Below the pieces are notes generated by a model. The model saw only the letters and a list, made by a program, of their open reading frames with translations, made no database searches and was not told where the DNA came from. Below are positions 23,781-38,800 of a DNA stretch of 64,000 nucleotides, in pieces; the first letter of the stretch is position 1, and each line of letters starts with the position of its first letter. Origin of the DNA: Arcuatula senhousia (lineage: Eukaryota; Mollusca; Bivalvia; Mytilida; Mytilidae); NCBI GenBank assembly GCA_963971305.1, contig OZ020305.1, forward strand, positions 12,743,001-12,807,000, given 5' to 3'. Made by a program: the position numbers and the translations under genes.

Positions 23781-24529
23781 AGCTGCCTCTACTTGCCACT
23801 ATTTCTCAGGCAAGACAGCAATCCTAAGTGAAGCTGATAAATCTTATGGACATTTTCATTAGAGCTTTAATGAGCAAAAGGCTTATTATGAGCATGAATC
23901 ATTCAGCTGACTTCTTTGTTTGATAGAATACAAGAATTAACATTAAAGTATGTCTCGACTGTTGGCACCATAAAAATACCGGGTTATTCCTAAAAAAACT
24001 ATCAAAGTTACTCAACCGGAATTTAAGGTCAAGTTGAAAAGATGGGTGCTAAGCTACACTGGTGAATATACATAGCAAGTTTCACCAACCTAAAAACCAA
24101 CGTTCTTGATGTATGAGGGTGATCAGAAACCCTTAATAAAAAAAGTTAACGTGAACGATCATTTGTATTGAAAATGGTCAGTCACTCCACCGGCAAATAA
24201 AGGTGAAGGTCAACAGTTTGGGATGTGACTGCACTAAGCTACTACTACGGCATATGCATACCTAGTTTCATCAACCTAGGACTTACAGTTCTGGAGATAT
24301 GGAGGTGCACATAAAACCGCTTCGCAGGCGAGTAGAAATGATTGTTTTCATATTTTGGTACATCTCCGGTGAAAAAAAAAACTGTAAAGGGGCATTTTTT
24401 AACTTCCATCTATAGCGGTATTTTCTAGACCACATAAAGCTTAACAAAAAGCAAGCCAAAGGTTTCCCGAATCTTTTATAGGTTACATCTTCAATGCTTA
24501 AACTAAAAGCTTGACAATTTTGGACCATA

Positions 24530-25115
24530 ACTTAAACAAGCAACGTGATCTTCTGACAGCTTTACCCTATTGGTTTCTTTGGTAGAGCTCATGTTGGACA
24601 GACGATTTGAGGCACGCAACATTTTTTCTCTATCTGCAATAGTTTTCACAACTTTGACCCAAAAGAGACTATTGTCCGATATCTTTAAAAAATAGTCCGT
24701 AGGTTTGAACAAGCATCAGTTTTGCTCTATCTGCAATAGTTTTCATCTATAGGGGCAAAACCATGAAAAAGCTAATATTCACCTTTAAAGGACCTTAGTC
24801 CCTATAAGAGATTGTCTGACAATAGCGACTCAATGCCAATAGAGACTTTAGAAAAACTTTTGATGTTAGAGGAAGGTTTCATCAGAATTCCTGTATCTCT
24901 CACAATTTATGCTCGATAAGCCCAAGCATGTGGTATGACACGCATCCCTGTTCTATTTTTATCATCGATGACCATGTTCACTATTTGGACAATCTTGATA
25001 GAGAACATCCCGTGCTAAGTATCAAAGCAATCCCTTCATAAGTTTCAGAGGAGAAGATTTTAAGTAAACGACAAGGATGATAGATGCCAAATAATGGCAA
25101 CATACAAGTAGTTCA
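24530..25115 (-). repeat. Diverged Helentron-like repeat, minus-strand copy
   Basis: Complementary versions of the family markers (CTCTATCTGCAATAGTTTTC twice, CCTTTAAAGGACC, GACAAT..GCGACTCAATG, GAGGAGAAGATTTT, GATGCCAAATAATGGCAA) are present, but the terminal hairpin is lost. This looks like an old copy. Confidence 0.6.
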
Positions 25116-26835
25116 GTTCAAAGGCTTAAAAGTACAAAAAATTGTCAGTCAAAAATGGCCGGATTTTGTTTAACAGGATGTAGGTTTGCCACAGACTGAA
25201 ATGAGATCCAAAGTTGTGCCCCCCTTGGATGTTGTATACAAAAAAAAACCAAGTGGCCGTGAATAGTAGTTTTTGCTGAGAAAACTGTTACCAAAGTTTT
25301 TTTCACCGCCTGACATTTAACATTTTATAATCCTGATTTTTACTCCCTCTGTGTGATGTAAATGGAAAAAGACACATGTAAAACTCAGGTAAAGTCATAC
25401 ATCAAATAAAAGCAATCTTTTTGGTTCAGCAATGTGAGCTAAATAAGATATTTAATATATAAATATAATGCTACGAACCATTTGAAATTTGACTTTTCAA
25501 TAAGCAAGCAAAAGAAAAATCACAAATCATTTATTTATTTTTCTTAATCATCAATTTCCTAATATACTTTTTTGCTTATGTTGTTAAACAAGATAATCAG
25601 AGGAGCATGCATTGTTTACCAGAAATCGGTGGAACAATGAGCACACTGTACACCATTGCCTACATATTGCAGGATATAGTTTTAAAGGCATATAATGATG
25701 TTACACGTACACTTATTCCAGAATTTCGATTCCTACGTTATTTGCAAATAAAAGTTATAGTGTCCATGTTTTTTTTCAGGATTCAACAAAAACTCAAACA
25801 TTTTGTAAAAAACAATAACAAACAAATGGTTGCAGCAATGGTCATTATTTTTGAAGAATTATCAACAACATCATCTTGAATGCTAAACAAGAAAACAAAA
25901 AGTATATTTTCTGACAATCAGTACAAAAAAAGGGATAGATCAAACACAGGTTAATTAATTCTTATAACCTTAAATGTATAGCAAGGAGTTTCTCTCCTCT
26001 TATAAATTTACAATGCCAAACTTTCATCCTCTAGCTCATTACTTCTCAAGACATCAAGGCAAAAACAAAATAAGTAGGATTATTTCAAATATCTTAAAGG
26101 AATTTGAGGTAATCACAAATCAATTATTTGATGCATTTTGAACGCATCTTATTCTATGTCACTATGAAGCAGTAAATCAAATTTGAAATCTTTCTTCAAA
26201 AAATAAAAAAAAAATCAGGAGGGAAGAACACACAGACAGATGAACGGACACCCTTATCACTTTATAACCCCCACTTGAAGATGTCATAAAATCAGGAAAG
26301 CTTCATACATATCAAAGGGTTTTGATTTTGTTAGTGGGCAAACAATTTTGTCCAAAAAAATGATAGAATAAACAATTTTCAGAACATAGTTATATGGATC
26401 TTAAGATGAGAGGAAACACACATATTATTTAATGGCTGTATAAAAGGTTTTGAAAATTTTTAATCATATTAAATTTTAAGTTACTATTCTTTTAAAAAAT
26501 ATAGAAATAAATGAAAACTACAAAAAGCTTACAAATAAATATTCCCGCCCAAAATTTCAATCTGAAGAAATAAAATATGAAGCGCACATGAAATGGTCAT
26601 GTTTTGATATGGAAACCCCCGAAAGTTTCATGAAAATTGGTCAACTGGTTAGGAGGAGTTGGTGATATAAGATAGGTACATGAGGAGTAAGGACTGACAC
26701 ACAAGACGGGTGCCCCTATAAACAACACACATGAAAAAAAAACCATTATATAATGAGTATAATGAGTCTGTACTTAACATGTGTACAAATTAGAATGACA
26801 ATTTTTGGTGTTGACATGATGCATGATCTTAATGA

Positions 26836-29800
26836 TTACTTTAGTCCATAAAAAGAATTTGAAAATGCCAAATCATAAATGTTGAAAAGGGTAGAGTCTT
26901 CCGGAATGCGAACTAAATTGGACGGCCTTGGCAATGTCAGTTTGTTAATGCATGTGTTTGAGACGGGATAAAACGAATCAGAACATTCACAGAATGTAAT
27001 GGAAGGTTCAATTTCAAAACCAAGTAGTGGTTCTTCATCTGTACTTGTCGCAAACTCAAGAATATTATGTAAAGTAATATTTCCTCTTCTGCCAGCTGAA
27101 TAAAAGAAAAAAAAAATAACATACAATTCATTTATCAGTTGTTTTACATCTTTGCACCTTTTCTCATTTTTCAGTTATTTTGATAATCGAAACAATTCAG
27201 AGATTGAAGTTTTACTTTGTTAGCTTTTGAAGTTTTTAAAAACTTTGAGAAAGAAAAAAAATGCTCAAATGATAAATTTTGATATGTAAAGGAGAAAAAG
27301 GGTCTATGAGTTGTCCAACATTTCTAATGAATTGGCAGAAAAAGATTAGGCCCGAGACTAGTATTATTTTAGCCCCCTTTTTAATGCATTTTCAATATAG
27401 CGTTTTGATGAATATAAAAAAATTTAACCATTTGATTTTCCTAAAATTTCTTACAGCTGCATAACAACACAAGACATAAATAATATGTAAATTAAAGAAG
27501 ATTTTACCGATTTTAAAACTTTTGATGCATTTTATGGTCAAGAGACCAAAAATTTTTAATGTCAACAAAAATTAAGATCTAAATTTTGACCCCGCGTATG
27601 CCTGGCAAATCACCCCTTTTATGCTGATTTAAGTGTTGGTCTTTGTATATACCAAACTTTGGCTTAAGAACTACCAAATAACCCAAACAACTAAAAACTG
27701 CACCAAAAATTGACCTAGATATACCTCTGGAAGATATATGGTGTTTTTTAAAGGGACTATATTAAACAACAACGAAAAATAAGGGGCGATAATTGTGGTC
27801 TCGTACCTAATAGTCCTCAGATAAGCCTCATTTCATCAAATAAAGTTGTTTTTCACCAACTAGAGTCTTTTTTGAGTTTACATACCAAGTTTCATAATGA
27901 TCAGATGAATAACATTAAAAATGTGAGCCATTCAAATCAATGGTTTTCTTCAAAAATATGGTCCGCTACAGCTTACTCAAGAACCATGGATCCTATGTGG
28001 CCATATTTTTTACATTTCATGATTTTTGACAAAACCAATGATTGATATCAATAACTTGAGGTGTACTGAACATGAAAAACACAAGTTTTGGTAAAATAAG
28101 TGCATGGTTTTAATATTTGATTCTGGTTTATATTCGCGGAGTGAAAAATAAGACATTCAAGGATTTAAAGGGGTACTAATATGGTCATTAATATTTTTCA
28201 AAATTTGAACAAGATATTTACCTTGAAACTCTTTTTAAATGTTCTCTATATAATAAGCTTACAAAAAACCCCAAAAAACATTAACTTTATATACTATTTA
28301 AGTCCATATTAACCATTTGAAAATCAGGAACCATATGTATTATGAAAGCGGTTTTGCCAAAATTGGTAAAAGTAGCTATTCAAGGGTGAAAAAAATGCAA
28401 AAGAGGATGCAATATCTTACATTTTTTATGTTTTCAGTATGAGAGGATGCAAATCAACAGATTTCAGTAGCAAAAACATTGGTCAGAGCACTTTTGATGG
28501 AAACTAGTAAATGACTTATGTGCAAAAACATAGAAAAACCTTCAAATTTTTAGCTTGTAACTGCTAATATTTACAATCATTTCACTTGTGTAGTAGACAA
28601 TGCTGAACAAATAGGTGTTTTTTGTGTTGTTTATCATTAAAGCATTGCTTTCTGTCTGATATTCCAAGAATTGAAGTAATAAAAAGATGATTTTAGAAAG
28701 ATGGCATAGGCCCACCCCAGAAAAATCCATATGCTGCCGCAACCTTGTTTCGCAGTTGGGAAAAGATTTTTTTCAGAAACACTTTCAACATTTCAGGATA
28801 AAAACACTCCTTATGTCTTAATTTAGTGATTTATGACAATTCTAGGCAACTAAAAGTGTTTATTTGCAAGTAAGGGGTCATTTTGTTGGAAAAAATCCAA
28901 AATCCAAAAAGAAGACCATTTTCATTGAAAATCCCATACACATTGAATTTTGGCTCATTTGGTCATATTTTCATATAAATTCATGAAACAAAGACTGAAA
29001 TCATTTCAATATGGCATATTCAGTAAGTTCAGACTAAATACAGTATTGCTAGAAAGTTTTTGAAATTTTACCCATAGCACCCCTCTCCTAGGCCCGAGAC
29101 TAGTATTATTTTAGCCCCCTTTTTAATGCATTTTCAATATAGCGTTTTGATGAATATAAAAAAATTTAACCATTTGATTTTCCTAAAATTTCTTACAGCT
29201 GCATAACAACACAAGACATAAATAATATGTAAATTAAAGAAGATTTTACCGATTTTAAAACTTTTGATGCATTTTATGGTCAAGAGACCAAAAATTTTTA
29301 ATGTCAACAAAAATTAAGATCTAAATTTTGACCCCGCGTATGCCTGGCAAATCACCCCTTTTATGCTGATTTAAGTGTTGGTCTTTGTATATACCAAACT
29401 TTGGCTTAAGAACTACCAAATAACCCAAACAACTAAAAACTGCACCAAAAATTGACCTAGATATACCTCTGGAAGATATATGGTGTTTTTTAAAGGGACT
29501 ATATTAAACAACAACGAAAAATAAGGGGCGATAATTGTGGTCTCGTACCATTAAATATCTGTCAAAGTAATTAAAAAAAAAGAAAAATATTTCATTTAAC
29601 AGGAAGTTGGTGAGCAACAGACCTGAAATCGAATCCCACAGTATGGGAACCCATGATGAAACTGCATACCAAATATCAAAAGGTTGTGATAAGTAGTTGC
29701 TGAGAAAACTTCCGGCCTGTCCGCCATCCGCCATTTACCATTTTTCATTCCGTAAAATACGGCCAAAAGAATTGAATTGCAAATAGTAATAACTTGAAAG

Positions 29801-32800
29801 GGTATAACTAAAAACTTTTACTTCAACTGGATTTAAATCTGAAGATATTTTTTTTCTCTGTAAATCCTCATTGTATTTGTTTAAAATGTGAACATTTTTA
29901 AAGATTGCCTCCACAACAATATTTGTCTGTATTTTGAAATCGTTTATTTATTGGCAATGCTATAAAAATCTATTAATAACTCAAAATCACTCTCCGGTTT
30001 GACCATTGTACAACTCCTCACAGCCACCACATTTGATGCAATAAATAAATTTTTCAGATTTTGCAGTCCGTATAAGGTCGACCAGATCAAGTAATTATTA
30101 ATGTACTGTCAACAATTTTTTAGTTTTAGTGTTTGTTGCAACACAGACAAAGTGAAAACTACTCAATATCAATATCTTTGATGCCGGGCATTAAAAATGA
30201 CGCTTTTTGACTGAATAAAATCTGTTGCATACCTGCTACTTCTCTTAGATATCTTGTCAATGCAGAGTAGACATTTTTTTCGTGCTTTAATTTGTTTGAT
30301 CCTTGCTCACTAAATTCAGGCTTCAAGATATGCACAAGCTTTTTCACTGTCAATTTTGCAGGGGTATTGGAAAAAATGTGACGAAATGTTGGCAATTTCC
30401 TAAGAACCTGAAATAAAAAATGTATAAATGCTTTTCATAGAAATATAAGAGTTTTAATTTAGCCTTACTCAGCCATGTCAGTAACAAAGCGCAGTTACAA
30501 GTACATGTATAGACATGAATAAATATAATAGTATTTGCAATATCATTTTAAGATTTGTTTCATCTTTATTTAGAATTCTAAGAATTTAAACAAGAGGCTT
30601 TTTAGTGCCTGTATTGCTAAACTGACAATATGCAGAAGATGATCTCATTTTTTTCAAATGTTGGTTTATGTACACCAAACGTACATTATAAAATTGGTAT
30701 TTATTGTTCAGTTACTGAGCAGTTGAATAAAAAAGTCATATAAAGTAAAATTAATCTCAATCTCAATTACTAATAAATTAACTTAGATCAAGATCAATCT
30801 ACATGCTTAAAACATGGTATAGATAAGAACATGAAATAAAACATTCAGATGATCTGCTTACAATTTGAAAACTTGTGTTATTTTTCAATGGATGAGGATT
30901 TTGAACAGGTGTGGTTCAAAATAAATTGTTACTAATTTTTTTCGCTATCATATGATTGTTGAATTTAGAAAACGTGATATTGAAATTAATTGACAAGAAA
31001 TGACAACAATGTTTGTTTCTGTCTATTTGAAATAACATTTTGAAATGTGTTACACAGTGTCTGCCACATTGTAAAATGTTATTTCTTCATAGACAGAAAA
31101 AATATATGGTAATTCCTTAAATGAGGCTCCCGGAAGTCAGAATCGGTCATCTGATTTCTAAAGCTTCTTACCTAGTGCACAATATTAGTTTATACGTTCT
31201 TGGTCAGTAGCTTTGAAAAAAATAACAATGGGTTGCACTTAATCATGCTAAGGAAACTCCATATATATATAATGTCGGCATAAAAGCTCATTAGAGCTTG
31301 TGTTTGTACTGTTATGCTTAACCGAGTTAAAATAAACCTATTTGACTTTTTTTTTACTTTTGACTTTGACAAAGTGTTCCTATGACCTAAAATGAACACA
31401 GTCGATCAAGTCCAATAACTCCTATAAAACTTGATGAATCAAAATGGTGGTGCGATATGATCAATAACATATTATGACAAACAATCCTACAAAAGGGCAA
31501 GGTACGGTAAGGCCCGTATTTGCCCCCTGATAGACTGAAAAATAGAAAACTGATCTTGAGATAAGTCCTTTGGTTATTTATCAAGTAAAATGAATGAAGA
31601 AGATAAAACAACTTAATAATTTAAAAGATTTTTTTTATGTTTATTTATTTGAAATTGTTTGTCAAAACATGGGGAATGTGTTTGATTTCTTTTAAATTCG
31701 CGGAAAATGGACAATATTTGGTTACATTTTCAATTTTTAGATGCCAGCGACTATTTAGACCACAGTTATTGTTTATGAACTTTAATTTGCATCATAAAAT
31801 GATTATAAATCAGTCGAGAAATCCATGGTCTACGTTGTCGCTATTCATCAAAAATAAAATTTTTCGACGATTTGTTACTTTGTCGCTACTTAAGGCCTCT
31901 ATAAAATTAAAATTACAGTAGATGATGGAAAATGTTAACCATTGTCAAAAATTTTAATCATCTAACTTGAAACCTTAATGATATTTTAAATCTTTTACTT
32001 AGGATTTGTTTTCTTTTAAGTAAGGGAGGGGGCCAAATATTACCCTAAGTGTACCTTGTCCTTTCATCAAAATCCGTTGATCGGTCTCACAAAAGTGTGA
32101 CGTACGGATGCACGGACGGAGGAAGACCATTACTAGGTCCCTATGTCCCATTGCGTCGGGTAAAAAAATACAATATGTAGGAAGAAGATGCCTTACTGAC
32201 CTGGAAAAGGGAGCCACATTACAACTCATCATAAAAAAGCTGTGTATCAAATTTGAAATTAATCCCTTCAGTAGTAGCAGAGAAATCTGTTACAAAATAT
32301 TGTCTATTTTTTACCCCTTAAACGTATTGGTCGGCTCAGAATACAAAAAGTAGATGTGGGAATGACCTGGAATGGGGAGGCACAGTACAACTCATCATCA
32401 TCCAAAACTGTGTACCGAATTTAAAATCAATCCTGCAGTAGAAATTGGGAAATCTTTTATAAAAGTTTGTAACCGATGGACGGATATACAAGGTAATTGC
32501 AATATAGACCCCTCTATTAAGTATGGAGGTATAATAAGGACAAAAACATTATAAGGATTAACTACACAAACTCAGCGGCTTACAATAAAGAAGGAATGTG
32601 TTCATGGGACATGGATGCTCCCGCTAGGCCAAAAACAGGAAGTAGATGTCCGACAGACTTGAAAGTCTATAGGACGTACAATTTGTCATACTGAGCAATC
32701 CTTCCAAGTGTCACATAATTCCCATTTACAGTATCTGAGAAAAGCTTGACAGAAATTGTCGAGTCGGTTTTCATAGCTTTGAATATCGACCCACACCAAG

Positions 32801-35800
32801 ACAGGAAGTAAGTCTGAAAGTCAATTAGGACGTACAGTTTGTTATACTGAACCATCCTACTAAGTTTCAAATCATTCCCATGTACGGTTTCTGAGAAATG
32901 GGTTCTGGAAATTTGTATGGACAGACGTATGGAGTATAAATATGAGTAAAACTTTATGCCCCTTATCCTGACATTTCGTAGCGGGGGCATAAAAACAAAA
33001 CTAGAATGGAGGTCTTCCATGGAAGACGTATAGGTCCCCTGCATCTTAAATTACTGGTAAACAGGAAGTAGATGAGTTACTAGCATCAAATCGCTACACC
33101 ATGAAGTACCATAGGAGGGCACTACTAGCCAAATATCAAGAGGCTGTGACAAGTAGTTGCCCGGAAAACTGTGACGGAAATTTTTGTGATGCCGCAGGAT
33201 ACAGGAAGCTGGACCTTGACGACGCAGGAAGATGCAAGACGACGGATAGTGTCAAAGTGACTCCTATATGTCGCTTTCCAACATGTTGCAGGCGACATAA
33301 AAAACTATGTAGGTTGGTCGACGGGCATAAATATTTCAAAATTGGTGGAGGAAATTCTAAAGATCAAAAGTGCAAAGTTTTTATGGTTTCAGAGAAGACC
33401 TATTAGGAACTAGCATTCTGAGGGTATTGCAAAACAATACATAGTCCTCTACCAGCACCATGTTGCAGACAATGGTAAAAATTAGTAAAACAAACAGTAA
33501 CATAAACTTGATCAGTTTATTTTCTACAAAAGCATTTAATAATTTAGAGGCTCCAAGGAGCCTGAATCTCCCACCTTGTATTCAATGCTACTTATAAGCT
33601 GGATATACAAAGGTCTGCTAGTCTTCAAAATGGTAAATTTTACCGTTCTTTGGAGTAAAAGGGAGTGTAAATTTTAATTTTGAGTGTGTATTTAAAAATT
33701 TTGAGTGTGTAAAATAACTTATATTAATTGAATCATACTTTTGACGAAAATGGCGTGCCATACACATATACCAGTTAACAACGGAACCAAATGGTGTAAT
33801 TGGACTTATAGTGTCAGAGGAGTTTTCGTTTGAAAAAGTTAACGGACAGACGGATAACGGATGCCAAGTGATGGCAATAGCTTATATGACCCTTCAGGTC
33901 AGGTGATCTAAAACCATGTACAACAAGTGAGATAACTTCTATAAACAGTTATCTTTCAACTTTGTCCCAATAAAGGCCTAAATAGAGTATATTCAGCTAC
34001 ACACGAGGATTATTTCACAAATCTTAAAAATATCAAAAGCCTCAAAGTGCTTACTAAATTTGCATTAGTGTTCACAATTTAGAAATACAAGTTGGTCTCT
34101 ATAAAAAAAAGTTCCCAGAGAAGAAAGAGTAAAATTCTTAAAAGACTAGATGATGAAAAACACTTTTTCTTTACCTGTAAAACAATTAATGAGATACAAA
34201 ATATTTTGTTGCGTAAAATCGAAAGTTTTTTTTTCCACAGTTTTCACCATCTTAGTTCAATAGAGAGACTTAAAATTGTTCTTGACCCTACATGTGCGTA
34301 TATATCAGATATCTTGCCTGGCGTTGTCGACTATATAAAGCAACCAATTGAATTGCGAAAATAAGGTCCACACTGGTCACTTAATTGTATCACAATTATA
34401 TATAATTCATTTAAATGTTGAATCATTTTGTTCTGATATGTTTTATGTTTGTCGTTTTTCATTTGTATTTGCTGAACCAGTCAGGGTTTTTTGTTTTGCA
34501 AATAAACTATTTATCTATTTATTTATTTATAATCTTTACACAAACAAGTATTTAAAAAAGGTTCTAAAACAGAGTTCAAACAAAATGCAGTTTGTGTAAA
34601 TTTTTTTAACCAGTCATAATCAGGAAATATAGGAACATGTGATAAGAACATAATATTGACGGTTGTTTTGACTTAAAAACTGTTCCCCTATTTCCCAAAC
34701 TTTAAAATACTCACTTCTATCAAACCAAGACTATCCATCCCCTGTCTCAAATTAGATATACAAATAGAAGTATTGTCCAACGATATCAGCTCATCTACTA
34801 TTTCTGTTTTTAGAAATTGCGGGATTTTTCCCTTTTGAAGAATGCTTAAAGCTGAAAAATAACAAAAAAAGACTAAACATTAGGATTGAGGCATGTACAG
34901 AAATTTAAAAAGAAAACGAAAAACAAATATGAATTGTTAACGCAGAGAGATGTCTCGCCTGATGCAGCTAGACACAATAAAGAATAGGAACCAGCTAACC
35001 AAATTAACGCTCAACCTTCTGTTCGACAGGAAATTTTGGCAAGGAACTGTATGACAGAAGAGGTTGCTGACGATTTTTTTTTAATTATGTGCCCTTCTGT
35101 TAACATGGCCACAATATTGTGTCATCAGTATTAGCTATAAAATCTCAAAGTCGGTAGACTGCGACTGCAAGAGCATACACATGAAACACTTTTGAAATTG
35201 ATCTGCACTGGCATTAATGCAAGTGCATACTCAATATCAATGATGTACCATAACACATGGAGCCCATGGTGGAGCCCGGGGTGTCACAAAATTAATCCTT
35301 AATTTTGTAAATTCACTATTTGACAAGAATTTAAAAGCAATTTTATTTTTAATTGGACAATAAATAAAAAAATTGATTTGGCTCTTTTTGGTCCCTATTT
35401 ACATAACAGAAGCATAGGTAATCTATCGATTACAAAGCTCACTTCGTTGCGCATAATTGTCACGAAGCAGGAATTGACATAAACTTTTATACAGAAAAGG
35501 AAGGTCACAGCCAGGATCTGAACCATGCATCTTGCTCAACACCCCTAGACGCACCTACCAAACAACTTTGGTTGGTATGGTAGCAGCTTCAGAGGCGGAT
35601 CAAGAGATTCTGAAAAGAGGGGGCCCACTGACTGGTCTACGAGGGGACCCGCTTTGGTCATGTTTCATTGATTTCCTATATATTCAACCAAATTTTTCTG
35701 GCAAAAAGGGGGACCGGGCCCCCTAGGGCCCCTCTGGATCCGCCTATGAGCTTAAGCATGCAATGTCCTTACATCACTAGGAACACCTATCATACCAATT

Positions 35801-38800
35801 TGGTTGATGTGACACTTGTCAGTAAGTGGGAATAGACTTATTGCAAATCTTGGATTAGGAGAGAAGTGGCCGACTCAAAATCTCTAGACCATTTTATTAA
35901 TAAATTTATGACAATTGTTCCAACTCCGAATCAGCCAATTTCAAAATTCATTTGTAGATTTTAGGCCTAATACTTACCTTAATCGAATAAAGTCAAAAAT
36001 CCGTTTACTTGGTTTGTGATACGTGTTTGTTCCCGCCAATAAAGCGGCTAACAATGTCATGGTATGACGTAAGGATAACCTTGAGGTTTTAATGCACGAA
36101 ATAAAAAAATCGAACACTTTCGTTCCCGTGCATTCAACAGAATCAGGTATAATTGACAATCATATCATAGCGACCCCAGCACTTCGAGTTGCCCTGACAT
36201 ACTATAAGTTACCTACTTTGTACTGGATACCTAAATTGCACAAAAATCTACATAAATCTCGTTTGATCTCTGCTTCAAGTAAGTGTTCTTTAACCCATAT
36301 TTCCAAATTTATATCTCTTACTTTAACTACTATGGAGGAATTTGTCATTCAATTAATACTGTGAAAGGGTATTCGAGAACAGTGGAATCAATCACTTTTG
36401 GAGCGTAAAAATTTCTCTTGATGTTGTGGACAAGCTTCGTGCATTTGAAAATACTTTCCATACCGTTGATAGTTACGATTTTTCTACTTTATATACTAAC
36501 CTACCGCATAATCTTATTAAAATGAAATTTGAATATTTAGTTAAATGGTGTTTCGATAAATCTAAAAGTGGTTTCAAACTCATTTAGTAAATCATTTTTT
36601 GGTAACGAGACTCAAAAAGGTTACATTAACTGGACTGAGGCAGGAATTATTACTGCTCTTAATTATTTGTTAGATAATATTAACATACGTTTTGGTAAAC
36701 TCATTTGTCGCCAAATTATTGGTATTCCTATTAGTACTAATTGTGCGCCTCTTATTGCTGACCTTTTCCTTTACTGTTATGAATTACAGTTTATGGCTAA
36801 ATTACAAAAAAGACCCCAACAAACAGAATCTAATCGAAACCTGCAATAATACTTTTAGATATTTAGACGACATTCTTGCACTCAACAATCCTTCATTTTT
36901 CTAATTCTATAACAGATATCTATCCTTCTGAATTAACCTTGAACAAATCTAACGTCACCAGTGATAGATGTCCCTTTTTAGATTAAGATTTTAGTATTAT
37001 TAAAAAAATTACAAACCAAAGTTTATGATAAACGTGACGACTTTACCTTCCTTATTAAAAATTTCCTTTTTCTTGAAGGAGATGTTCCACTAGCGCCATC
37101 ATACGGGCTTTACATTTCTCAGTTAGTAGGATATGCTCGGATATGCAGTGGTGTTTCTGATTTTAATAATAAAAACCGTTTTATTTCTGAAAAATTATTA
37201 AAACAAGGTTATCGATACCACAAATTAGTAAAATCTTTTTCTAAATTCTTCCACAAGTATCGATCTCTTATTGAAAATTTAATTGTACACGTCGTTTTCT
37301 GATAGTGAAAGGAATATCACATCCTGAATTTTATGGTAATGTTTTTTTTTATAAAGCTCACAAGTTTAAAAACAATCCATTGGAAATAAAAAATTGGCTT
37401 CAAAATTTATTACGGAAAGGATGTGAACTGAATATTTTGGTTAAATCTTTGAATTTAATGTTTTTTGGCAGAAATATTGATAACTTGGATACTTACTTTA
37501 AAACTTCCGTAAGCGTTTTCATACGAGAGACCTATTCTCGAATATCTATTCTAGATGTATACTTAGATTCACCCTGTTGTCTATTGCATAACGATTCATA
37601 TGTTGCATAATAGGATGTAAAATAGTTCGTCATGAGGATTGATTTTAATGCAAGTTTGTGAATAAATTAGAGTCTGTCTAAAATTTTATCAATGATCAAT
37701 TTAAAAAAACAAATACCGAAAAGTCACCATCTGGTGCATTATTCCGCATTAATAGCTGTTACTGCAGTTAAATTTCTTATATTACTGCGCGAACTATTTT
37801 TTTCTCGGCAGACAGCTATCAGTCACAAACAGACTGAACTTTTCCAGATATGTAAATTTTTTCATCGTTTTATCATTTTGGCAACTCTCTACTTATGTAA
37901 TTATGAACCATGCAAACATTTTGCGATCTTAATGATATAATTTTACGTGTAATTGATTCAAAATTATCAATAAGGCCTTATACTCGTGATGTTATTTTAT
38001 GAAAAGAAGATGGCTGGATCGATTCGTTGCATGTATATGAACACAACCTGTTTGAGAGACATCAGTAATACTTTGACTTTGACTTGAGCTTCAACGAGAT
38101 TATTTAACTACTAGAAATTTCTGTTGTCCGGAATACCCTACACTACAGACCACGGGGGGGGGGGGGAGTAACTCCCACGTAGTTAGGGCCAAGGTTCCCA
38201 CGCCATCCTTGAATTCAAGGAAACCTGGAAAAGTCATTGAATTTCATTTAAATGTTAAAAAACCTGGAAAAATCCTTGAATTTAATCAAATATCCTTGAA
38301 AAACCCTGGAATTTTGTAATATGCAGATTTGTTGACCATTTGATAAAAAAAAAATTTTTGCAGACTATTTTAATCCTTGAAAATGACCTCAATACCCTTG
38401 AAAAGTCCTTGAAAAACCCTGAATTTTGTGTCCAAAAAATAGTGGGAACCCTGTAGGGTAAAGATGTGCGGCCCAGAAATTTCATACCCACCCTATTCAT
38501 ATATTGGCCTGCTTAAAAAAGACACCCATTCATATATTTTTAATGCATTTGAAATTACACAGAATATGCTTAAACTTTACATGTTTTATAGATATTCTAT
38601 TAAAATCAAAGTTTGAATGGTAAAAGTTATCAAATGCAGCACATTTCGGGTTACAAGGAGGCAAAATGAGGATCCTCAATCACTCTTTTTCTATTGATAT
38701 ATGACATTTGTGAAAAGTATACGTTATCATATATGCAACATGTGAAATTTCCACCCTTTTCAAATATTGAGCACCCCAAAAAGTAGACCCTTTTGGGCCG

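Noticed and set aside
25607..25879. 90-codon plus-strand frame inside the transposon as an accessory gene
   Set aside because: No recognisable domain, no promoter or polyadenylation context, and composition is like the surrounding AT-rich DNA.
27347..29549. LTR retrotransposon defined by the 461-bp repeats
   Set aside because: No TG..CA ends, primer binding site, polypurine tract or coding remnants between the repeats, so only 'direct repeat' is claimed.
31637..31921. 94-codon plus-strand frame in a HECT intron
   Set aside because: Opposite strand to the gene, hydrophobic and basic low-information translation, no domain.
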